Below are positions 22,812 through 30,858 of a stretch of DNA of 64,000 nt, piece after piece. A model generated the notes under the pieces. It had not been told where the DNA came from. It was given only the letters and a program-made list of their open reading frames with translations, and made no database searches. The position numbers were made by a program, and so were the translations under genes. The stretch spans positions 1 to 64,000 of the forward strand of contig JBMOPE010000045.1 in the NCBI GenBank assembly GCA_049323755.1. Direction: 5' to 3'. This DNA comes from BRHc4a sp049323755. GTDB lineage: Bacteria > Bacillota > Desulfotomaculia > Desulfotomaculales > Desulfocucumaceae. Position 1 is the stretch's first letter. Each line of letters starts with the position of its first letter.

Positions 22812-24542
22812 TCAGCTTTTCCTGGTAATATTGAACTTCTTCATTTTACGAACCACGGTTGCCTGGCTGATTCCAAGGGCCTCGGCAACTTTTCTGGTGC
22901 TTTGCAGACGGTGATAGAGCTCTGTGATTATCTCCTTCTCAGATAAGGAAAATAAACCGTTAATGCCAAAAGTGGAGCCTTTGTTCAAAACGTTTATGGG
23001 CAGGTCCCTGGCTTCAATGATATCCCCCGGTGTTATTACAACCAGCCTCTCAACCAGGTTTTCCAATTCCCGCACGTTGCCGGGCCAGGGGTAATGATAA
23101 AGTATATCCATGGCGCCGGGGTCGATACTCTTTGTCTGGTGGTGCTTTTCGTTAAATTTTTGCAGAAAGTGTGAAACTAAAAAAGGGATGTCTTCTTTTC
23201 TCTCCTTTAAAGCCGGTATGACGATGGGGATTACATTGAGGCGGTAATACAGATCCGCTCTAAAAAGCCCCTGCTCAACCATTGAATATATATTCCTGTT
23301 TGTGGCGGCAAGGATTCTCAAATCTACCTGAATGGGCTTTGTGCCTCCTAATCTTGTTACAACCCTTTCCTGGATTACCGTCAACAGCTTTACCTGCAGG
23401 GCCGGGGGAAGTTCAGCAATTTCATCCAGAAAAAGCGTCCCTTTATTAGCCAGCTCCAGCATGCCGGGCTTTCCTTCCCGCCTGGCGCCGGTAAAGGCCC
23501 CTCCCTCATACCCGAACAGCTCCGACTCAAGTAAATTTTCAGGTATCGCCCCGCAATTTAAGCGGATAAAGGGAAATTTACACCGGTGGCTGGCCCTGTG
23601 CAGCAGCCCGGCCACAACTTCCTTGCCTACGCCGGAATCGCCTAAAATAAGCACCGTTGAATCCACTTTGGCAACCCTGAGGGTCAGGTCAATAACCTTG
23701 CGCATCGGCTGGCTGTTGCAGACAATATTGTGACCTAACCACTGGGAGCGCAGTTTTTCCAGTTCCAGCTGATAGACTTCGGTTAGTTCTTTACTTGTCT
23801 GCAGCTCATTTTTTAGATTAGTAAGGTCGGTAATATCCCGGCAGTTAACCATAACCCGGAAAACCATGGAGTTTTTCTTTGAGAGAATGGGATTGGCAGT
23901 GAGTAGTATTTCTTTAAAGGACCCGAATCTTTTAATAAAACTGATCGGTCTCTTTTTATCCAAAGCCTGAAGACTTACATCCTTTATGGCTGTTTTCAGC
24001 CCATTTTTGCTTATTAATTGATCAATTGAAAAATCAGATCCTGTATTTTGGTCATCCATTGATAGAACAAGTTTTCTTAAGGCATCGTTGTATTTAACCG
24101 GATCGCCATGCTCGTCCACCACCACTATACCGTCGTAAGACGAGTTGATAATGGCATTGAGATCATGGTAAAGCATCTCAAAGGCCTGGACGAGGTCCGT
24201 ACGGGTCATCATGGCCACCAGTTTCCCGGCCTCATCCACCACAGGGAGCCTGCCTATATTGTAGTCCCAGGCCATCTGCCAGGCTTCCTCCACAGGCCGG
24301 TCGGTCTTAATCGTCTTAATGTCTCTTTTCATCATAAGCTCAACCTGCGCATCAAAAGAAATGCCGTTTACGATGGCGCGGTATAGGTGGGTTTTGGTTA
24401 GAATACCAACAATACTGCCCTTTTCGTTGATTACCGGCGCCCCGTCAATACCATGTTTCAGGAAGATAACCGCAGCTGCTTTGAGACTTTCCTTCTCATT
24501 TAAGGAAACCGGGTTGATGCTGGCAAAGCTTACCACTTTCAT
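22812..24542 (-). CDS. sigma-54-dependent activator with CBS pair and PAS domain
   Basis: 576 residues from the ATG at 24542 (GGAGG six bases upstream). Two CBS domains come first (about 1-120: INEKGSIVGILTKTHLYRAI; VDEAGKLVAMMTRTDLVQAF), then a PAS-like domain (about 130-240: SYDGIVVVDEHGD). The AAA+ domain has Walker A GDSGVGKE and the sigma-54 contact loop GGAFTGA. A Fis-type HTH closes it (RKVAEALGISQATVVRKM). CBS pairs usually bind adenine nucleotides, so it may couple energy state to transcription of the neighbouring beta-oxidation operon. It overlaps the end of no gene; the upstream CoA-ligase gene stops 20 bases before its start. Confidence 0.92.
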   Translation of the reverse strand: MKVVSFASINPVSLNEKESLKAAAVIFLKHGIDGAPVINEKGSIVGILTKTHLYRAIVNGISFDAQVELMMKRDIKTIKTDRPVEEAWQMAWDYNIGRLPVVDEAGKLVAMMTRTDLVQAFEMLYHDLNAIINSSYDGIVVVDEHGDPVKYNDALRKLVLSMDDQNTGSDFSIDQLISKNGLKTAIKDVSLQALDKKRPISFIKRFGSFKEILLTANPILSKKNSMVFRVMVNCRDITDLTNLKNELQTSKELTEVYQLELEKLRSQWLGHNIVCNSQPMRKVIDLTLRVAKVDSTVLILGDSGVGKEVVAGLLHRASHRCKFPFIRLNCGAIPENLLESELFGYEGGAFTGARREGKPGMLELANKGTLFLDEIAELPPALQVKLLTVIQERVVTRLGGTKPIQVDLRILAATNRNIYSMVEQGLFRADLYYRLNVIPIVIPALKERKEDIPFLVSHFLQKFNEKHHQTKSIDPGAMDILYHYPWPGNVRELENLVERLVVITPGDIIEARDLPINVLNKGSTFGINGLFSLSEKEIITELYHRLQSTRKVAEALGISQATVVRKMKKFNITRKS

Positions 24543-24561
24543 CGACATCCTCCATCCCCTG

Positions 24562-26724
24562 TCAGCCACTGATAAGGCTTTGGTTGTCTCCGGCAACTGC
24601 GGCCATGGCGTCTACCACAAAGGCCCCGTGGCCCTCCGGCAGAACGATAAGAGGGTTTATGTCCAGCTCAGCCAGTTCCGGCCAGTTTTCCGCCAGAAGG
24701 ACCACCTTCAGCAAAATGTCTTCTACAGCTGGCAGGTCTAAAGCTGCTTTACCCCGGGCGCCGGCCAATATGGAGTAGGCCTTTGTTTCCCTGATCATTT
24801 CCCGGACATCATCTGCACATACCGGTAAAACCCGCATGGAGATGTCTTTTAATATTTCTACCCAGATGCCGCCCATGCCGAAGGTCAGTACCGGCCCAAA
24901 TACCGGGTCCCGGCTTATTCCCACCAGCAGTTCCTGCCCTTCAGACATCATTTTTTGCACCAGGACACCACGAATAAGCGCCCCGTGCTGCCTGCGGGCG
25001 CACTGACCGGTCACCGAGGAAAATGCCTGCCGCACCTCTTCCGGGCCGGACAGGTTGAGCCTGATTCCGTCCACCTCTGTTTTATGAATTATATCAGGTG
25101 AGTCTACCTTAACCGCCACCGGGTAGCCAAGCTTTTGAGCGGCAGCCACTGCCTCATCGGCTGTTGCTGCGGCTAACTCAGGAACAACGGCTATCCCGCA
25201 GGATGCAAGCAGTTCCTTAACCTCCCTTTCGGCCAGCACCGAGCCCGGTATAAGGGATCGGCAGCGGGCCGGCACAACCGGGGCAGGAACGCTGCAGCAG
25301 GTGCCATGGCCAGTATTGGATTTTACTTTTTCCGTATATTTAACCACTTTGGCCAGGGCGGTGGCGGCAATGTCAGCATCGCCCATAAAGGCTACACCGT
25401 ATTTCACAAGGTCCTCCGAGGCCTGGCGGGGACTAATGCCGGGAATGGCGCTAAGTAGTGCCAGGGGCTTATCTGTAAATTTGGCTATGGCCTTCAGCTG
25501 CCCCAGGGAGTCAATATCTTGGTTAAGCCAGTGTGATAATACCACGGTGCCCACACCAGTATCCTCTGACGCTGCGGATGCGCAGCGCTGGAAAAGCCCC
25601 GGGATAACTATGTCAAGTCCGGTCAGGTCCACCGGATTGCCCACCCCGGCAAAGGGCGGCAGTTCACGGGCGATTTTATTTTGGATATCAGTGCTCAACT
25701 GGACCAATTCCAGGCCGGCACCGGAGAATTTGTCAGCGGCAATCACCGCCTGGCCCCCTGATGAGGCCACTATGGCGACCCCCTTGCCGGCAGGTCTTCT
25801 GCCGGTGGCCAACAGGCTTAATACCGCCGCCATTTCACCAATGCTCTGAACATCTATTATTCCCTTTTGCCGGAACAGAGCCCTGTATACCGAGGCTGAT
25901 CCCGCCAAAGCCCCTGTATGTGACCGGGCGGCCCTGGCGGAGGCCTCATGGGTGCCCGATTTAAGTATCACCACCGGCTTTCCGGCGGCCAGGGCAGCCT
26001 CTGCAGCCAGGGCAAACTTTCGGCCGTCAAGGATTCCCTCCATGTAGGAGGCCACCATTTTTATCTCCGGGTGGCCGGTAAAATAAGCCAGGTAGTCCGA
26101 GAAGTCGGTGGCCGCCTCGTTGCCGGTGCAGACATAGGCAGCCACATCCAGGCCCCACTGGTGGCAGGCCTGCAAAATGCTGCAGCCCACCCCGCCGCTC
26201 TGGCATATAAGGGCAATGCCGTTATCCGAATGGTCAGGCATGTTCGGCAGTTTATAGCCGTAAACAAAGGCCGAGTGCATTTTATTAAGATAGTTGACCA
26301 TACCCATGGTATTGGGCCCGCAAATCCGCATGTTTAAATCAGCGGCCATTTCCCTGATCCGGTCCTGGGCCTGCAGCCCCGCCTCATCCACCTCTCCAAA
26401 GCCGGAGCTGAAAATTATGGCTGCCCTTATTTCCATGGCCGAGCACTCCTCAAGTATGGGAAGCACAAGATGTGACTTCACAGCCACCACCGCCAGGTCA
26501 ACCTGTCCCGGTATGGTGGCCAGGTCAGGGTAGCACTTAAGTCCCTTTATCTCCCGGCGGCCGGGATTGACCGGGTAAATAGCCCCGGTGAAACCTCCGG
26601 CCTTAAGGTTTTCCAGCACAATCCCTCCCGGCTTTTTAAGATCGTCGGTCCCTCCCACAACAGCTATGGAAGAGGGGTAGAAGAGGGCATCCCAACCTTC
26701 AATGGTACTCCTTACTGCAGCCAT
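24562..26724 (-). CDS. ADP-forming acyl-CoA synthetase (acetate-CoA ligase type)
   Basis: 720 residues with alpha and beta parts fused. The CoA-binding Rossmann part is at about 15-140 (SSIAVVGGTDDLKKPGGIV). The ligase-like part contains the phospho-histidine block AARSHTGALAGS, and a C-terminal ATP-grasp domain is at about 490-705 (YPVAVKVDSPDIIHKTEVDG; LDINPLIVLPEG). It makes acyl-CoA from acid, ATP and CoA, or makes ATP in reverse. It is followed by the sigma-54 activator gene after 19 bases, so both are probably co-transcribed. A TetR-type operator lies 58 bp before its start. Confidence 0.9.
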   Translation of the reverse strand: MAAVRSTIEGWDALFYPSSIAVVGGTDDLKKPGGIVLENLKAGGFTGAIYPVNPGRREIKGLKCYPDLATIPGQVDLAVVAVKSHLVLPILEECSAMEIRAAIIFSSGFGEVDEAGLQAQDRIREMAADLNMRICGPNTMGMVNYLNKMHSAFVYGYKLPNMPDHSDNGIALICQSGGVGCSILQACHQWGLDVAAYVCTGNEAATDFSDYLAYFTGHPEIKMVASYMEGILDGRKFALAAEAALAAGKPVVILKSGTHEASARAARSHTGALAGSASVYRALFRQKGIIDVQSIGEMAAVLSLLATGRRPAGKGVAIVASSGGQAVIAADKFSGAGLELVQLSTDIQNKIARELPPFAGVGNPVDLTGLDIVIPGLFQRCASAASEDTGVGTVVLSHWLNQDIDSLGQLKAIAKFTDKPLALLSAIPGISPRQASEDLVKYGVAFMGDADIAATALAKVVKYTEKVKSNTGHGTCCSVPAPVVPARCRSLIPGSVLAEREVKELLASCGIAVVPELAAATADEAVAAAQKLGYPVAVKVDSPDIIHKTEVDGIRLNLSGPEEVRQAFSSVTGQCARRQHGALIRGVLVQKMMSEGQELLVGISRDPVFGPVLTFGMGGIWVEILKDISMRVLPVCADDVREMIRETKAYSILAGARGKAALDLPAVEDILLKVVLLAENWPELAELDINPLIVLPEGHGAFVVDAMAAVAGDNQSLISG

Positions 26725-26781
26725 GTCAGCACCTCTTTTTATAAATATTTAAACCCTAAAAGTATATGGCCAATTTGCAAC

Positions 26782-26791
26782 CAACCGTTTG
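26782..26791. promoter_or_regulatory. TetR-type operator before the CoA-ligase gene
   Basis: CAACCGTTTG within CAACCAACCGTTTGTTTG. The same 10-bp core occurs on the other strand at 27396-27405, upstream of the tetR gene. Confidence 0.6.
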
Positions 26792-26811
26792 TTTGATTTT
26801 GGGCAAAAAAT

Positions 26812-27378
26812 TTAATCCCTCTTTTTTATTCCATCCAGTGCCATTTTGCAAAAAATTTCTCCTATCTCGGAAGGGGAAAGGGAGCCATCCTGCCGGTACC
26901 ACCTGTGGGCCCAGTTGCACATTCCAAAAATGGACTGCAGCATAATGCGGGCCGGCAAATCATCCCTAAAGGCAGTCCCTGCGCCAGCCTGCAGCACCTT
27001 CATCCACATGTCCTCATATTCCTTAATGGCGGCGTTCAGCTTTTCCTGGGGACCCGGCGGCAGCTTTGTTATTTCATTGTAGTAGACCGGCAGCTCCTCA
27101 TTGCCCAGGTAGGCCTGCAGGTGAAACAGAATAGCCTTCTTCAATTTTTCCTCAGCCGTGAGGTCCGAGGCCAGAACCTTTGAAAGACCTTCGTTTAAAA
27201 CATTGACTGCGCAGATAATAACCTCGGTCAAAAGCTGCTCCTTGCTCTGTATGTGATAATACAGGCTCCCTTTGAGCATCCCCACCTCACGGGCTATATC
27301 CTGCACGGTGGCCGCATGGTATCCCTTTTCCTTGAAAACCTTTGCTGCTGCCTTTACTATTTCCTGGTATTTGTTCAT
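26812..27378 (-). CDS. TetR/AcrR-family regulator 2
   Basis: 188 residues. The HTH is AAAKVFKEKGYHAATVQDIA, then REVGMLKGSLYYHIQSKEQLL, close to FadR/KstR2-like regulators of fatty-acid genes. The remaining helical domain should bind an acyl-CoA-like ligand. It lies upstream of and co-directional with the ADP-forming CoA ligase (87-base gap). Matching operators before both genes suggest autoregulation and control of the ligase and sigma-54 activator. Confidence 0.88.
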   Translation of the reverse strand: MNKYQEIVKAAAKVFKEKGYHAATVQDIAREVGMLKGSLYYHIQSKEQLLTEVIICAVNVLNEGLSKVLASDLTAEEKLKKAILFHLQAYLGNEELPVYYNEITKLPPGPQEKLNAAIKEYEDMWMKVLQAGAGTAFRDDLPARIMLQSIFGMCNWAHRWYRQDGSLSPSEIGEIFCKMALDGIKKRD

Positions 27379-27391
27379 ATCTACGCCCCAT

Positions 27392-27405
27392 CAACCAAAC
27401 GGTTG
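27392..27405. promoter_or_regulatory. TetR-type operator before tetR 2
   Basis: CAACCAAACGGTTG, containing CAAACGGTTG (27396-27405) with CAAC/GTTG arms. It lies 14 bases upstream of the tetR start codon, overlapping the probable ribosome-binding or promoter region. Confidence 0.6.
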
Positions 27406-27512
27406 TTTTAATAATAATTATAAGACTTCCTGCCATATTTGGCAATATTTTAATTGTCCAGTTAACACGATTTGTAAGGCCTTCCTGAAGGACGCATGTT
27501 GTTGTAGAAAGT

Positions 27513-27641
27513 GAAGCCTCTCCCGCCTACGCTTCGCTAAGAGGCGGGAGCTTCCTGGTTCATCGACCGCAGCCTCAAAGGTCTTACGCAATCTCCACAG
27601 GCGTGAGTTCGGGTGCTACCAGCCCTACTTAAAACTAAAAC
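27513..27641 (-). ncRNA. 3' end of an IS605/TnpB element with guide-RNA-like hairpin
   Basis: After the tnpB stop the minus strand continues GCACCCGAACTCACGCC, then GGTCGATGAACCAGG and the strong hairpin GAAGCTCCCGCCTC...AGGCGGGAGAGGCTTC (27554-27513). This layout is typical of TnpB-associated RNAs ending at the transposon right end. The full RNA would begin inside the tnpB 3' coding region. Confidence 0.6.
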
Positions 27642-28010
27642 CTATGACGCTCTTTGTAGTATCAACATTGCCGAAACCACGTCCCTGTCTGCAACTAATC
27701 CACATTCAGGGCACTTATGCATCCGGATGCTCAGGTCTTTCGGCACATGAGCGCCGCATAAGCAGGTCTGGGACGTTCCACCGGGCGGGACTTTTACGAA
27801 CACCTTGCCATTTTTCAGACATTTGTATTCCAGGTAGTCCACGAACTTACCCCAGCCGGCGTCGGCAATGCTCTTGCTTAAGTGATGATTTTTAATCATG
27901 TTCCTAACTGACAAGTATTCCACAGCTATCAAGTCGTATTTTTGTACGATGCTGTAAGAAGCCTTGTGTAGGAAATCTCTGCGTTGATTGGAAATCTTAT
28001 CATGCAGCCA
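27642..28010 (-). pseudogene. tnpB: tnpB C-terminal fragment (IS200/IS605)
   Basis: The frame can be read from about 28010: LHDKISNQRRDFLHKASYSI, VQKYDLIAVEYLSVRNMIKN, and the zinc ribbon with QTCLCGAHV...HKCPECGLVADRDVVSAM. The N-terminal two thirds are missing, and the reading frame is replaced at 28010 by a truncated copy of the structured RNA. The final RuvC aspartate region (ADRDVVSA) is retained, but the protein cannot be active. Confidence 0.85.
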
Positions 28011-28165
28011 GGAGGCTACTGACAGCCGAGCCTACAACAGGACGTTGGAGGCAGCCCGAACCGGCGCATGGACGCGCCGTTGAGGTCGGTCGGCTGTCAG
28101 TTGGCGACAAGCCGTAGAGCCAGTTACTGCCGGAGGATCCTATCGTGAGTGCGGGGGTTTATCCC
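28010..28165 (+). ncRNA. structured RNA, copy B (5'-truncated)
   Basis: Nearly identical to 6721-6876. The perfect helix CTGACAGCCGA/TCGGCTGTCAG and both apical hairpins are kept. The 5' strands of the two outer helices are absent, because homology starts exactly at the tnpB junction. The 3' strands (AGAGCCAGTTACTGCCGG) remain unpaired. Homology to copy A continues another ~80 bases to the terminator hairpin. Probably a dead copy. Confidence 0.65.
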
Positions 28166-28215
28166 ATACGCCCCAGAGCTATAATGTTATTTGTAACCAG
28201 CTATGGTATAAAAAA

Positions 28216-28250
28216 AGCCACCCGTCCAGACTTAAATCCAAAACGGGTGA
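28216..28250 (-). terminator. terminator of glmS
   Basis: CACCCGT and ACGGGTG arms, homologous to the hairpin at 6930-6959. On the minus strand GGCTTTTTTTATACC follows. It lies about 70 bases past the glmS stop. Confidence 0.65.
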
Positions 28251-28320
28251 CCTGCTCTTACCTCTTTGTACTTCCTTTCCACAACCAGTTAACTAGTTAT
28301 TCACTGTCTACCCTCTGTAA

Positions 28321-30150
28321 CTATTCTACAGTTACAGATTTTGCCAGATTACGGGGTTGGTCCACATCGCAGCCCCTTGCCACCGCCATCCTGTACGCCA
28401 GCACCTGCAGCGGCACCACCGTCAGCACCGGGGCCAGCAGTGGGTGGGTGTTGGGGATATGCAGCACGTGGTCCACAACTTTTTCTATTTCCTCTATGCC
28501 GGACATGGCGACGGCTATTACCGTGGCGTCGCGGGCCTTCACTTCCTTGATGTTGCTGACCATCTTTTCAAAGAGTGACTGCTGGGTTGCCAGGGCTATT
28601 ACCGGCACTCCCTCCACTATCAGGGCCAGGGTGCCGTGCTTTAGCTCTCCGGCGGCGTAGGACTCGGCGTGGATGTAGGAAATTTCCTTTAGCTTTAAAG
28701 CGCCTTCCATGGCCACTGTCTGGTCCAGGCCCCGGCCGATGAAAAAGGCGTTGGGGGCTTCCTTATAGGTTTCCACAAAGGTGTCTATGGCGGCGCAGTT
28801 GTTCAGTATTACGCTGACCTTGTCGCCCAGCTTTTTAAGCTCTTTTATTATGGCCCGCCTCTCTTCTGCGGGGACGGTGCCCTTTGCCTGGGCTAGATAC
28901 AGCCCTATGAGGTACATGCAGGTGAGCTGGGTGGTGTAGGCCTTGGTGGAGGCCACGGCTATTTCCGGCCCGGCCCAGGTGTACAGAACATCGTCTGCCT
29001 CTCTGGCGATGGAGCTGTCAACCACGTTGGTCACGGCTATGACCCTGGCTCCCCTTCTCCTGGACTCCCTGAGGGCAGCCAGTGTGTCGGCGGTTTCCCC
29101 GGACTGGCTTACTACTATCACCAGCGAGTTTTCATCCACCAGGGGGTCACGGTAGCGGAACTCCGAGGCAATGTCTATCTCCACCGGAACCCTGACCAGC
29201 TTCTCTATGACCTGCTTCCCCACCAGCCCGGCGTGGTAGGCCGTTCCGCAGGCGGTTATGAACATTTTGTTGATGTTTCTAATCTGATCGGGAGTCATTT
29301 TAATTTCACTTAGAACAACTTCAGACTCTTCGGGGTTTATGCGCCCGCTTAATGTGTCTCTGAGAGCCCTGGGCTGCTCGTGTATTTCCTTGATCATAAA
29401 GTGGTCGTAGCCGCCCTTTTCGGCCTGGGCTGCCTCCCACTTTACCTCAAATACGTTCTTCTCTACCAGCCTGCCGTACTGGTCGGTGACTATTACCTCT
29501 TCGGCGGTAATGTCGGCGATTTCTCCGTCCTCGAGGATGTAGGTGTTTCGGGTATGGCAAAGAAGGGCCGGTATATCCGAGGCCACGAAGTTCTCTCCGC
29601 TGCCCAGTCCCACCACCAGAGGACTGTCCTGGCGGGCCGCCACTATCCGATTGGGCTCATCCAGGGAGAGCACCACCATGGCGTAGGAACCCTCAAGCTT
29701 TTTGGTCATCTTGATTACGGTATCAACAAGGTCTCCCTCGTAAAACTCCTCTATGAGGTGCGGCAGCACCTCGGTGTCGGTTTCTGAAAGAAATTTGTGG
29801 CCCTTTGAAATAAGCCATTCCCTCAGGGTAAGGTAATTCTCGATGATTCCGTTGTGCGCCACCGCAAACCTTCCCTGGCAGTCCATGTGGGGGTGGGCGT
29901 TAATGTCCGAGGGCCTTCCGTGGGTGGCCCAGCGGGTGTGGCCTATGCCGGATGTGGCGTAGAATTCCTTTCCCTGGAGAGACTCCTTTAAAATATCCAG
30001 CTTGCCTACCTTTTTGTAGGTTTTTATCTTGCTGTCCTCCATGAGAGATATACCCGAGGAGTCATATCCCCTGTATTCAAGCTTTTTAAGTCCGTCCAGC
30101 AAAATTGGGGAAGCCAGGCCGGAACCGATATATCCTACTATTCCGCACAT
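28321..30150 (-). CDS. glmS: glutamine-fructose-6-phosphate aminotransferase
   Basis: 609 residues. It starts MCGIVGYIG, where Cys2 becomes the N-terminal nucleophile of the glutaminase domain (about 1-220: GIGHTRWATHGRPSD, CQGRFAVAHNGIIENY). Two SIS sugar-isomerase domains follow (ACGTAYHAGLVGKQVIE; FFIGRGLDQTVAMEGALKLKE), ending in the conserved DQPRNLAKSVTVE. It commits fructose-6-P to amino-sugar and peptidoglycan synthesis. AGGAGG eight bases upstream sets the start. A glmS ribozyme precedes it, so glucosamine-6-P should trigger mRNA cleavage. Confidence 0.97.
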   Translation of the reverse strand: MCGIVGYIGSGLASPILLDGLKKLEYRGYDSSGISLMEDSKIKTYKKVGKLDILKESLQGKEFYATSGIGHTRWATHGRPSDINAHPHMDCQGRFAVAHNGIIENYLTLREWLISKGHKFLSETDTEVLPHLIEEFYEGDLVDTVIKMTKKLEGSYAMVVLSLDEPNRIVAARQDSPLVVGLGSGENFVASDIPALLCHTRNTYILEDGEIADITAEEVIVTDQYGRLVEKNVFEVKWEAAQAEKGGYDHFMIKEIHEQPRALRDTLSGRINPEESEVVLSEIKMTPDQIRNINKMFITACGTAYHAGLVGKQVIEKLVRVPVEIDIASEFRYRDPLVDENSLVIVVSQSGETADTLAALRESRRRGARVIAVTNVVDSSIAREADDVLYTWAGPEIAVASTKAYTTQLTCMYLIGLYLAQAKGTVPAEERRAIIKELKKLGDKVSVILNNCAAIDTFVETYKEAPNAFFIGRGLDQTVAMEGALKLKEISYIHAESYAAGELKHGTLALIVEGVPVIALATQQSLFEKMVSNIKEVKARDATVIAVAMSGIEEIEKVVDHVLHIPNTHPLLAPVLTVVPLQVLAYRMAVARGCDVDQPRNLAKSVTVE

Positions 30151-30222
30151 GTTTGCAGCCTCCTGTCGATATACTTTTTAAGCTAATATATATAGTACGA
30201 AGGTAATTCAAAGCTTCCGGTG

Positions 30223-30285
30223 CCCTGCCGGGAAAAAGCCCGGCAAATAAACAAGCCGCGAGCAATACCAAACCCGCGGCAAAAT
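30223..30285 (-). other. two hairpins between ribozyme and glmS
   Basis: GCCGGG-AAAAA-GCCCGGC-type arms (30223-30242) and a GCCGCG..CGCGGC stem (about 30254-30279) followed on the minus strand by TTGTTTATTT. The second looks like a weak terminator in the glmS leader. Confidence 0.4.
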
Positions 30286-30329
30286 ACGCATGGCTATGCC
30301 TTTAGCCACTCAGAACACCTTTGTCCCGG

Positions 30330-30548
30330 CAGTTGCCCGCCGGATTTGTAATGTCCTTAACGATGGTGGCCCACCGGGGAGCACCCGCCGAAAATTTCGA
30401 TAAACTCCCCCCTCGTCAGCCCAATTTGGAAGTTGGAAATTGGAAGTTGAAAGTTGGATTCTTGTTGCAATTGGCTTCAGGCCAATTGCTTCTTAATCTA
30501 ACTTCTAGCCTCTAACTTCTAACTTCTAAGCGGGCTCTGGCGCTTCAA
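30330..30548 (-). promoter_or_regulatory. glmS ribozyme with heptad palindrome in its P1 arm
   Basis: On the minus strand GAAGCGCCAGAGCCC (cleavage expected before the G at 30543) opens the ribozyme. The core GGGCTGACGAGG, GTTTATCGAAATTTTCGGCG and GGTGCTCCCCGG matches the Bacillus glmS ribozyme (TTGACGAGGATGGGGTTTAT, CGAATTTTCGGCGGATGCC). A P4-like CCGGC..GCCGG stem follows. Between the 5' strand AGCCC and GGGCT lies a ~105-nt insertion made of 7-nt repeats that fold back on each other. Senses glucosamine-6-phosphate. Confidence 0.88.

Positions 30549-30858
<310 letters not shown>

Noticed and set aside
28145..28660. 171-codon plus-strand frame over the glmS 3' end
   Set aside because: It is antisense to glmS and passes through the truncated structured RNA and its terminator.
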